Source: Casuarius casuarius
Taxonomy: Eukaryota; Chordata; Aves; Casuariiformes; Casuariidae
Assembly (NCBI GenBank): GCA_003342895.1
Contig: PTFA01000050.1
Location: 4,021,585 to 4,085,584 of the forward strand
Direction of reading: 5' to 3'
Length of the DNA: 64,000 nt
Made by a program: the position numbers and the translations under genes. Below are positions 41,601 through 54,800 of the stretch, piece by piece; positions within the stretch are counted from its first letter, which is position 1; every line of letters begins with the position of its first letter. The notes beneath the pieces are model-generated. The model worked only from the letters and a program-made list of their open reading frames with translations, was not told where the DNA came from and made no database searches.

Positions 41601-42846
41601 ATGTATTTTATGTAGCCAGTTCTGCTATAATCTTTGTTTTAGATCAATATAATTTACAGACTGAAAGAACAAACTGCAAAATTACATTAATTTCAAAACT
41701 AATATCTCTTAAGCATCATTCTTGCTACAGCCAATTATAACACTGTAGTATATTTAAAACACCCTTTATTTTTTCTACAGAAATGTGCAAAAGAACATAT
41801 GCAGACAATATACTCCACAACATACACAAGACAAAAAAAGCCCTCAGCCCACAATTATGGAATTATTCTAAAGCTTTGAATAGGAATTCAACAATCAAAT
41901 ATTTGTTTAGCTCTGAAGAACATACAGCTTCTGTCTCGAGGTCAACATATGTCTATAATCCTAAAAGGGACAAAATTGTAGCTAAGTATCAATGACGATA
42001 GCTCAAGAAATTTTGAGAAGTAATTAGATATATTTGAAACTTAACATTTTCTACACGGAGTCTTTTTAAGTGGAAAAACTTTTGCTCTCCTGAAAGGAAG
42101 TCAAGTACTCCAGTAAAAGTAGACTATTAAAAAGTTTCAACAAATGCTTTGAATAAAGGTTCATAATCTGCTGTGAGCTATTACACCCTTTAAATAAGCA
42201 TTTTCCCATCAACATCTCATTTTGCTTGAAACAGTCCAATCCTCCTTCGATTTTTGCTATAGAGGATGTCACAGGGCATTTTCATGTCTCCTATAAATAA
42301 GTCAACAATTACAATGGGAAATGAGCTGTTAGTCCAAAAGACAAATAACTCACGATGGCATTAGGTAAATTCGCTGCAACAGAAAACCAAACCATTTACT
42401 GCTTTGATAAGGAAAATGCTCCTGGACACTACACTGTGCAGTAGATTAAGACTGAGTTTAAGCAGTTTATAAACTCAACCATGCTCTGGCTCCAGCCTGG
42501 CAGTGTTTTAAAAGCATGGAGAGCAGAACAGATAGTGCAATGGGAAGAAAATGCAGGGGCAGATGACAAAGGACAGTCTGGTAGGGTAGTTCACTGAATA
42601 AGACAAGAGGGAGCCTACTGTTCCCGGGAGCCGTGCCAGTGAGCCTCAGCCGTTAGCCACTGTGCCCACCTCCCCGCCGGGGCCTTCTGTCGAGAGCAAG
42701 CAGCCTGACTCCTGGCAGGAACAGACCTGTCCCTCTGCTCTGTGCTGCTCAGGTCTCTCCTCCCAGCCTCAGCCCCACTTCTCATTCCACTCCCTCACGC
42801 TTCCTCCCAGGAAACATTCTGCAGAGTCACAGTGTATGTTCAGGTG

Positions 42847-42886
<40 letters not shown>

Positions 42887-45800
42887 TATTGAAAAATTAC
42901 CACATACAATTTATTAGCATACTGGCGCATACTGGCGTATGAGTTACAAAAACATATTTTAAAGAAAACATTGACCTGAGCTCCAGTGCACATAAGCAGA
43001 CTTCTGATGGTGTCTAAAGGCACTTAGGTTACTTAAATTATTTACAGTAATGTTGATGCTATAAAAGAAATTAACTAAATTATTGCAAAATCAATGGCCT
43101 TTTCGCCTGCCTCATAGTTCTCAAAGGCAAGAGCTGTTTCCAGAATTGTTGCTGTTTTTCCACTGTTTTTTACATTGACTTACACTGCTCAGTAATTAAA
43201 ATATGTAGCCAAAATCATTTCTTCGTGAAAGTAATTACACGAGTACTATGACATTTAAGGTAATTTTCAATATTCACAACTGTATTTAAAGGAAGAATTT
43301 CAGTAAATTCTCATCACCATCACAAACACAAGTTTATTGGAACCCAAAAGCAGAGTTTTCTTTCTTAGCTCATGATTTGTATCAGCAAAAGCTGACAAAA
43401 TTTAATCCATTTGGATCTATACTCTAAAAGAATATTGCTACAAACCTGTAACCTACTTCTAGGCAGCACTGAATCCACAAAGTAGGATATAAGAATCTTG
43501 AGGAAAAGCACCAGATAGATAAAAAGGAGCCACTAAATGAAAGATTAAAACAACAGTGACTTTTCAGCCATGTTAAACAGATGAATACCTCCTGGCCTGA
43601 TACTACTTTCCCATGTTCTGAAAAGGTGTCTATCATGAGGGCTTGACAAACCTTCTCAACCAGACATAGTAACCGCCTTTGAAAAATTGCATCACTGTCT
43701 TCAAAATGCATGTTTTTTGTTATAAAACATGCAAAAAGCAGCATCTATTTAAATTGCACAGGCAACCTTCTACACACAATCATAGTTTACACATGTGGCA
43801 AGTTCCTGATGCTGTAGGCAGACGCTTTCACTGACTGTGGTTCAGAGTTAAAATTTCAACTTCACTACTACTTTTTGTATCTCTGTGGGAGGCGATGAGA
43901 TGTGTAAGAATTGACTCAGTCTCATGTTGCTGCTTTTAGAGAAATTTGAACAGCAACAGGCAGACGCTAGGCTCACAGACAGAGGGATCTAAAGAGGTTA
44001 TGTTGTGTACCTGCCTACACAACAGAAACCAGGAGGCTGAGAAAAGATAAATTAATTGCTACCCCTGAGGCAAGCCCAACAATTTCTGGAATGGATGATG
44101 AAAAGGAGAAATAGCACCTTTCCTTTCAAGAAATCAAAGTATTTGGAGTCAAGTTTCCAGTTAATTAGCCACCACCAACAAGCAAAATAACACACAAAAA
44201 GAATTCCAACAAGGAGAAGACCATTATTCAGGTAGGTTTGCGAGTAGCACCTAGAAAGGAGCACAATTAAATGTTATCAACTGTAAATTGGTATGAATAG
44301 ATGGAGTTCCTGATATTTTATAATCATCACTGGTGAACAGATTTAGCTTTGTGATAAAGTTTCCAAACTCTATTTGCAACAAGTATGAGAGAAGAGAGAA
44401 AAAAATATTAGAGAGGAGTAAGGGGAAGAAGGAAAAGTAGAAAATATACCAGAAAGTTTAAAAATGATAAAGCAAGTGGAAACAGATACTAATGACAACA
44501 TTTCAAAAAGTTATTTAGCACAATTAACAAGAAAAGTGTTTAGTAAGCAATGGAAACAAAACAAGCTAGGTTAGTCAAACAGTATTTGGCAAACAATAAA
44601 TATGATTTATTTAACCAACATTCCTCAGGTATGGAAGTACACATACACTAATATAGGACGAATACCAGCAGAATTAGTACAGTGGGAATACTGTACTACA
44701 GTACAGTAGTCTGTACTGGAGGGTACAGTACTTTTGAGGGTTATTTGGCTAATTATAAAAGATTAGATCAAAATATTTTTTATTAAAGGTGAGATTGCCT
44801 GGTGCATTTAATTATAGTATTGGCAAAAAATTGAACGTATTATGCAAGGAATACGGTGAAGCCAATCGGACAGAACACTGGACTGACTCTGCGCTTCCTA
44901 AAGATACAACCAGAGTTCTGTCCAAGTCTTGAATTTTTAAACTCCCCTTCAAACCTTTTCATTTTTACTGCCAACAGCCTGCTTCCCTTATACTGTGTTC
45001 AGAGAAAAACATATTTAGAACACAATCTACTATCACTGAGCATTTAGAATAAAGGACTGATCTTTCTCCTACAAGAAATACTAAGAAAACCCTGTGGATC
45101 ATCAGAAGATTTTAACAACTGTTTTGCACTAGTCTTTGATTCTTCTCAAGTAAGAATAAAAGTTCGTGATTGAAATTCACCATAAACTGTAACGGCCAAC
45201 CTTCAAATGCTCATCTTGTCTTTTCTATTTTAAAGAAAGGGTAAAAACATCACAGACTAAAAAACCCATTATCACTTATCTGAGATTGCAATTGTTCAAA
45301 ATTGCAACTTACTTGCTCAAAGCTATAAAGAATCTAAACTAAATGCTAGAGACCATTTGTAAACATCACTGTACAAGTATAGGTGATACAGAGACAGTTA
45401 ATCCAGAGTAAGCATCATGTTAATATATTTTCTCACAGAGACAAGGAAGTAAGAGGGCAAGTCATGAAAAGAAACAGCAAATGAGACACCTATCATGTTG
45501 AGAGCACTTTGAAGATTCTATAAAATATTCTAGCGAGCTTCAGTGTGCTGCACGCAGCATGAAAATCTAACATCAAACAAGAAGAATAAAAAGCAATTTT
45601 TGCCTATCACATATGAACAAAGGCAGAGGACATATATGCTACCCACAGTCCATTCAAAACTTAAGCCAACGTTTTCATTCCTATTCAAGAAAAGCATTAG
45701 CAAGACAAATATCCTTCACATCTGACAAGTCAAAGCCTGACAGAGTTTGAATTCAGCTTCTTACCCAGGAGCTTTGCAATGATGTAAACTGCCTGTCCCC

Positions 45801-48800
45801 ACAAGAAAAACTTTCCATCACGTCCATTGTTACTAGGAAATCGTTTCTGACTGCCAGGGTTTTTCTTTTCCAGTTCAACAAAATCAGCTGGCACATAATA
45901 ATACTTGGGTACAACAGGACACCCTATGGAGTTTTAAAATAAATACATTAAGTAAATAAATCATATTCCACTTCCTTCATTATATGATTGTATTTCCCTT
46001 ACAAAACTGAAATGGATTGAAAACAGGAAAAACTACATCTATAAACTATATATAATCGTCATTCATTGTTATCTCTCAAAACCACCAATGTAATAAACAA
46101 AGGGCTATGCCAAATATCGCTTTATTTTTCACCAAATATTTCCACAGAATCTCTTCTTAAGACTCATACTCTATCAGCATAGTACCTTATCATGAAAAAA
46201 AAAAAATTACTGACACAAAAATGCAGTACAGATAGGAAACCACATCCAAGAGAAATCAAAGCTGCACTGAAGTGAGCACTTGGGGAGAGGGGGTCCCCCA
46301 CATTTTAATAGCCAGTATTAAACAACTTCTTGAAAAGAAAAAAAAACTGATCAAAAGTAGCCTAACATTTAATTAAATGAAAATTATGATTTTTTTGCAA
46401 GTATACAATACAGTTAAACACCGCATTGCAATTTTGAAACAATCTAATTATATGTAATAGAAAAACAAACTGATATGTTTTCTATAAAAATAAATTATGC
46501 CTTAATATTACTTTAATTTTTAATTTATTTATGTAAAGAACGGGTGATAAAGTTGAAGTGGCTGACTATTTGCTTAGATCAAGAAAACTAAATAAATTAC
46601 TAGCAAGAAGCTGAGAAAAAAAAAGTGAGAGCTATTAAAGATAAAATATTCAAATAGATGAGGCATCGGAATACACCCAGAAGTTTTAAGATGATGACAG
46701 TTCAACAAGGGGAACCACAAAACTAATTTAGTATCCATGGTACTTCATGTATTCATTAAAAATCAGAACAGAGAAATGATCAGCAAGGTCAGCAAATTTG
46801 CTATGCAGTGAAAATTTGGTAAGGAAATGTTTGTATTTCTCACAGACTGGCTCACTTCAACAAGTATTCTAAGTTTCAGAAAGAGCTAAGACTAAAATAT
46901 TTTGCATCTGTTTATGTAAAGCAAAGATGATAACACAATATCCACTTTACCAAAGATGCCAAGAACAGGCTATTATTACTAACAAAACATAATACTCAAA
47001 GATGTTTTGAAGCTGGATTGTCAGTGTATTGAAAGCTTTTCTGTTCCCAGACCATTTTTGTACTCCCCCCCAAACTTGTGGTCTTTTTCTTAAACTGAAT
47101 TTTGGATGGATGCACTTGTAGGCTATCATGTTCATATTAATTTTCAAAAGTTGTCACTTCCACCGCTCTAAACAGGGAACTATTTCATCTGAGTTACACC
47201 AAATTATTTTTCAGATGTTGTGAAGTCAAGAGTCAATGAATGATGCAACTAATTACGAACCATATCCAAGTGGAAACCTGAAAATATCTGACTGTTGGTA
47301 GTTAATACTCTCCTGCAAAGTCAAAGTGAAATTTGTAAATAATGAAACACATGGGAGTGAGGAGGAATAACAAGGTACAGTGTAAATTTTACATTTATAT
47401 CAGCATCATTTTTCCAAATAATAAAATTAGTTATAATCACACTTTTATGGTGCAATGTATCTACACAGAACAAATTAGTTTCATATTACTATTTTGTCCT
47501 CAAGCCACATAATGATAATGATATTATTTCTCTTTTGCTTTGACTGCAATATACATTTTTATTAATGTCAGCATTTTAAACATTTTAGCTAAAACAAAAA
47601 ACACAATGTTTTAAAAGAGCGATTATTAGATAATACCTTCAGATGTACGTTGAAGCAACGGATCCAAAAGATCCTGATATTCCTTTACTTGAGCAGGATT
47701 TCCTCTAAAAACTCCTAAAAATAACCAAAAAAGTAATTCATTTAATGGAAGAGAAAACTGTTCTGTGAACTGAATGTTCATAGAAGAGAAAAAAAAAAAA
47801 ATCTCCGCATGGCGCAGAGTGCATGGGGCAGTGCCTACATACTAAACAGTCCATGAAAAGTAGAAGATGAAACTGTAACTCCTCAGTTACTCCTACAGCT
47901 AAATCTCACAGGGATGAAGAATTGGCCACTGTTTTATTAGCTTAAACTGAAATCAATGGCAAGTTACACTGCATAGGAAAGCTTTGAACTTACAGAGTGG
48001 CTCAGGAGTGGACCAGCTTACTACCTGTAAATAACTCCTTTAATTATCACAGAATGAAGAAGCTTGTATGTCAGTGTGCAGACATGCAGTCTTTGGTAGG
48101 CTGGCTCTAAATCTTTATGACAGAGTTTTAAAGTGATCTAAAAATGAGTTGCCTAGAACTCCCAATAAATATGAAAAGAATTTGAAAGAGTAAATCCAAA
48201 AACTCCCCTTCAGAGATTTGTAGATGGAATCTTTATATTGATAAGTTACATAGATATTATATCTTAATCGTTATAGAGGTTCAGAACAGCTGACACACCA
48301 TGAGATGTTAAATGGAAGAGTCATCTTTGTATGATGCTCCTTTGGGGAAGAAAATGTTAAGTTTGGGATGTACCAGTATCTTAACATTTTTCTGGTACAA
48401 TTTAGTAGTCCCCAAAATTTATCTGATGCATATTATAATGTGACCAGGGTCTAATTCATAAAAGCTTGTATATGAAAGGATATATCAAAAAGCAAAAGCA
48501 TTTTTGTTCATTGAGGAAAAAACCCACAACTTGACATATTACACTGAATTTTTTTTAAGAGAGAAACCCTTTTAAATATTTAAAGGGAAACAAGTTAGAT
48601 AAAAACTTTTCATCACACACCTTTCACTCTTGTGCATCTCATTTCTTTCCCTGGTTTTCCTTTTCAATTACACATTATTTCATAATTATTCAAATGAGCT
48701 GCAATATTCCCTTCCTTACCTTATCCTTTAAAATTACCATATTTCTCCAGATTCACAAAGAGAAGTTAAAAAAAGCTATCAAGAACACTATCCAGATAGA

Positions 48801-51800
48801 TATTATCCAAAAATAATCGTACTGACTTGTTTAGTTCAATCCTTCCCCACAGCTATATATGTATATCTACCACTTAGAGAGTCCTAAACAATTTCTTCTT
48901 GAGAAAAATGCCAGAAGTTACTTTTAGGTTATTTTAAGAATATACAATAAGTGATTCCAGTGAAAAAGCTGGAGTTTGACTACTATTAAGAGATTTTTTT
49001 CTTTCCATGATTCTTTAATGCTTCACCCAAAAAGAGAACTTGATAAGTCTTTTTCCATTACATTTTTAAATAAAGCCAGTTATAAATAGAGGAACAAAAA
49101 TCATATGCCAAGAGAAAGAAATACAAGGAAAAAGATCAGTTGCAGATCTTGGCAGATGAAAACTTGCACACAAAAAAAGGATATGTTTAAATGACACATT
49201 GAAACTATGTCAACACGTGAGCACAGTCATGACATAAGAGCAGTATTCTGATTGCCTTTATTTTTAAATTATTCTTGTTGTCAGATATTGTAGAGGGTAA
49301 ACAGATGCATTTATGTGAAAATACAATTGTTTTACGTTAAGAATCATCTAGCAAAGATGTGTTGGGTAATAATGATCATGACCTATAAGGAATAACAGAG
49401 AGTTCTTGTGAGTACTAATAGAAAACGTGTAACTAATTCTGTAGTATGTAGTTGCCAGAATTGTTTTTACTCTTCATATCTAAAAATATGAGAAAGCTGT
49501 CACTGACAGAATAGAAAAGTTGATGAGATTATTATTTTGTATTCTAAAAGAATAACTGTACATATATAGTTACTGGAGTATGTTCTTCTATTCTTTCAAA
49601 AAGGAAGCAAAGACAGACATTTTGTTCACGTGAGTGAAACTGGGTTGTTACAGACTATGATTTACAGGACTCTCCGTCCTTATTTAATGAAGCCTTGTCC
49701 CACTGTTAGAAAGGTAATAAAATCCAGCTATCAGGAGTTGCTTCAATATTTGGTACTTACTACACATTTGCTGAAAATCCTTTCCTCCATACTCTGCACA
49801 TGTGTAGGATGGGCAAAGAGGCTTTCAGCAGAACCAGTATTTACAATGTAGGAACTTGAGTTTTTTCCAGTGTTTTTATTTTAATGACATTCAGCTGTAA
49901 TTTACTCCTATTTCATTGTCTTTTTGCAGTTTCGTAAGTCTCTCTGGACCTCTGCATGTACTTAACATTTTGCATTAATGAAGTCTGTGGATTTGGAGAT
50001 TGGAATTTCTCCAAGGCTTATTTAAAAAATTTTTTCCAGTATGTGTGTGCGTATGCGTAATTTTTTTTTCCCCTTTCGGGTTAGCATACTGCCTTTTCAA
50101 GATTAAAAAATTACTTACAAAAGAACTGGACGAAACTGGACATGCTCATTTACCTCATGTCTTTCAGTTCATACTACAGTCACGAGTTTTCTTTATTTTA
50201 CAACCACAAAGTACTGCAAAAATTTTGCGTAATATGTAAGTGTCGCTCTACTTTGTTTCTTATGGACAATTATAATGTGCCTATTAAGCTTACATAATTT
50301 TATCACTGCATGAGTTTAATACCACAGCTTCACAAACAATTCAGACTAATTTTTTGATATATAAACCAAATATTATTTTTTCTGCAAGTATTATAGCAAA
50401 GAGCATACACAGCCTTATTGCCCTCAAAAACACAGAACGTTTCAACTTATTCATGACAGTACACCTTATAAAAGGAAAAAGCACAGCTTACTGTCTAATC
50501 TAAACACATACACATGCACAAAATATACTAATGGCATTTTCTATTTCATGAGATTATGGCAGACAAAAAAATAGGACAATATCTGTGAGGTGTGTAATTT
50601 GTACTTTTTCTTTACAATACAAGAAAAACAAGAGAAAATGTTTTCTTTATTCTTTTGCTAACAGTTAAAGACTATTTTTTTTTTTTTGTTCTTTCCAAAA
50701 CTGCAAGTGGGCAGCCTAAAATATCAGTGCCTCTCTCCTGGATTGAGAGTATCACTCCTTATTATATGTTCAAATGAGATATTTTAATTTGTTATGGATG
50801 GGCACATAAGAGTCTATGCAGATTGCAGATTTCAATGCACCAACTTTACTTGAAAAATATTTCACGCATTGAAGAGAAAACACAAATGTGTTAAACTCCA
50901 GCCAGAATTTCATCCATTTACAAAGCTGAAGACAAATCTTTCTGATGACTGTAACCATTGCTCATTTTCTTATGCAGACTTTCTTTCTACGTGAATTCAG
51001 CTTCCATCCTGAAATCTCCCCGTGAACTTTTTTGGTATGTCTCCTATTGTCAAGACAAGGTTTGCAGGTAGTGGTACTATCTTTATTAGACAAACTGGCT
51101 ACGTGGAAAAATTTGGCCTGGAAGCACAGGCATCTCAAAGAGAAACTTGGTCATAGTGTCCTTATGCCTGGCTTTCTTCTCTTCTAAATTCAGTTTCACT
51201 TGCCACAGAACATTCAACCTGAAAAAAGGTCTGCTGCAACATCCACTTTGTCAGTATGTTCTCTCTCAGCAGCTCTAATTCCACTTCTCTCATGTGCTAG
51301 GACGTTCCAATATACTATGCATGGTTTTAAGGCTTAAAAGTCAATGCAGGAGTTTATGTCACTGATTTAAACACTAGAAAAACACATATTGAATCATACT
51401 TTTAAAACAGAGCTCACATTAAAAATGCTAAAATGTGGGTTTTTTTCTTTTTTTTTTTCAGGCAGAACTCTGAGTGACATATTTAGTATCACTGAATTAT
51501 GGTTTATTCTTGCAGGACAGGAAAATCGTTTTATATTTTTCCTCTAAGGGCCCATCTCTGCAATACCTTTATAGAGCACGAATGTAAAGCCATACTTACC
51601 ATCAATTATCATGAAAATAAAAAACAGAGGGAATTCACACTCAATGCCATCAAAAAGCTAAGAAGAAGAAAAATAATCAGACATTTCAACATTTAACTTT
51701 AAAGAAATGCATTTGCAAATCCTACTGAACCATTTCAAAGCAACAAAAACCAAACATGAATGTGAGAATATTTTAGTACACTAGCTTTTCCTTTAGTTTA

Positions 51801-54800
51801 CAGTTTCTGCCTTGCTAAAGGCAGTTTCCGTGTGCCTTTACACACGCTACGGCTCATTCTCAAAAAGAATAGTTCCATCATCTACATTTTATTTTCTCCA
51901 GAGAAAGTATTTGGGGAAAAAAAAAATTTTCATTTATCTAACCTTCACTGATAAATACTGTGGTCAGAAGCAAAACTGTTTTCTATACACTCAGATTGTA
52001 GTCAGCTGTGAAATTAAATAAAATGATAAATAACTTCCCTATTTGTTATGTGAAATCAACTGTACCCTAAATGTAAATGGAAGCACATTCATTACAAAAC
52101 AAATCAACGACTAACTTGCTGACTTAGCAATCTCTCAAAACTGCACATGCCAAATTACAAAATGCATCTCCTTCATTAGGAGGGATTAAGAATCACTGCG
52201 CAGTTCAGTACTCCGAAAAGTGGTGTTGCTTGCTGTTATTTTATTTTGTTTTAATTTATATTGTTTTATTTTTTCAAGTGCAAGTACTGCCTAAACATTT
52301 TAGAAAATCGAAATTTGTCCTCATATAGGCCAGGTATTCCTTTACCTTAATTTCCGCTGGTTTATAATAGCGCCGTGTTTTGTCCTCCAAAGCTGTTCTG
52401 TATCCATCTCTCAGAAATCTTTTAAACCCATATTTTCCTTTTAATTTTCTAATAATTTTATCTAGTGTTTGACTGAGCAAAGCCTCATCATCCAAAGCAA
52501 ATGCAGGATAACTAAGACAAGGTAGAAGAGCTGCATCAGTATTCTATAGAAGGAGAGGGGAAAATAACACATTTAATTAAATCTCTGAAATTATTTGATA
52601 CACATACAAAGACTGCATAACTCATTCAACAAAACATACAGTTGGAATATGATTTTATCTTTATCAAAATTGCAGTACTGATATATTAAAATAGTGTGCA
52701 GAATAAAACTTGTAAAAATAATTATAAAAATGTGCAAGTATAAAGAACAAACCAAAAATTGAGAAATATGATTTAAAAGAGAACAAACTCATTTGACTCA
52801 ATATCTAACCTACTTCACAGTTGGTAACCTACATTGGTAAATGAATATATTCCAGAACTTTGTGTTTTTAGAAGCCAGAAATATCCTGCAGGTTATTCCT
52901 ATAAAACACTAACATATGGGTATCCTGTGCTTAGGAAGAATCATGACACATTTTATAAAGCTGCAGTCCTGAAAAGTAACTCTGATTATAGTACCATTTC
53001 TAAAACTTTTTTCAGAAATTTTCTTTAGGTGCTGTAACAAACAATCCTACCTGACTTACATTAAGGTGATCACATGAAACTATCACAAACTAAAAGCACA
53101 AGAAAAACTACTAACTAATGCATCACCAATACACGTAAGCTCACAGAAACACAAAAAATTAGTCTTAAGTTCTAATTCTGTCATCACATGGCATTTTCTT
53201 CTTTCTGCTGATACAGCTAAGAAACACAACCATTTCAATTACGCATTTGTGCCAAAATCAATGAAACTAACCCATAAAAAGAAAAAAAAAATTTTAAGAT
53301 TGCTTCTAGAGCGTTATAAATAAAGTAATTTATCAGTCCAGCTTCTGCTGGAATATTTCAAATCTCTAACAAATAATAAATAGCAAAAGACATCTAAAAG
53401 AACATTAGACTATAAAGTAGTAGCTGACAGTGCCTTTTACTTTAATTATCCAGTATTATAACTCTGCTATAATTCTTCTGTAAAATGAGTACACTATTAA
53501 TGTTGAAGATTAATAGTCTGTTTCATGTGCAAAACGCTATCATATCCCAGAATGAACAAAAACACAGCAGCACTCTATTATCACTCATCTGAATTTACTG
53601 ACTTTCAAAAATCAGAATTACCTTTTGAGGCTAATACTAAAATAGAAAATCTTTTTGATAAATCTGTATTTATATCACTTAAATGTACTCACTGATAAAT
53701 ACTTATTTGTAATAATATTATAATAATAAAAAATCCTCCATATTTGGCAATTTATAAAGACCCAATCTTAAAGCCTTTTTTCCTAGATAAAAGAACAAAT
53801 TACAGCTGAAAGAAATAAAATGTTTCAAAAATACAGACACAGTTTATAATGGAAACTCAGCCATTATGCTGAAGACAAGACAGTCACCAAGATGATTGCA
53901 AACTCTATTCAATTTATTGCAGAATATTATTATTTATTTTAGTTTTATTTTTAAATGATTTAGAAAGCTACCAACAGGTTGCCATTCTGACCTATATATT
54001 TTATGCCATAGTAATTCCATTTCAGAGAAGCATCTACACCACAGTGATGTTTAAGAAGCAAAAATCTAACACCTTCCCAACAAATTCCTATCTTTAATAA
54101 ACAGAATATAATGGCTATCATAAAGCTAAGAATTATGTTCATATCAATTTACTTTCTTCACACTCTGTTGAGGTGAATTCCATTTAACTACTTACATGAG
54201 ACCTTGACTCCCTGGGTAGCAACGAACAGAGAGTCTGTCTGTTACGGTTATGGGCATCAAAATCCACAAATATGACAGACCAAGAGCAGCCCTGTAAACA
54301 GAACATAAAATTAACTTAAGGGGAAGGGAAAAAAGATCAGTATATCCTGGTGAAACTAACTGATCTTTGTTTTATTTAGGTTAACTTGTAAAAGCCCGGT
54401 AGCTGACAATTCTAACCACAATACTAAGTTTAAAACATTTTAAATTTAAGTACAGGCAAAAGATTTTAAAAAGTGAGAGAAGAATTTCAGATAATAAAAA
54501 CTTTAGGTCTTTTTGTCTACTAGCAATTATGAATTGCATCACTCATTCAAGCTATAAACTCTTTCATTATTTCTTGAACAGCAGGGACTGCTGACTGCAC
54601 TAAGAACAAACAAAACAGTAGTTGTCTCTCCCTCTCTCTGCAGGAACAGCTCCAAATGGTAATGTTGAATATTTCATTACCAGTCAGAATACAAATAACT
54701 GGATATTCACCTAAGGCATCACTTTGGAAAAGGACGTCCATAGCAAGCAAAAATGTCTTGCTTTTCAGCCATTATATTACACTTCGTAACATGGATACCC

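Larger units (their letters stand above)
41528..45764 (-). other. PHKB intron (4237 nt)
   Basis: It holds the GC-rich segment ending in A27 (42603-42880), a 10-bp tandem duplication at 42917-42936 and a 20-nt inverted repeat at 44689-44708. No exon recognised. Confidence 0.85.
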
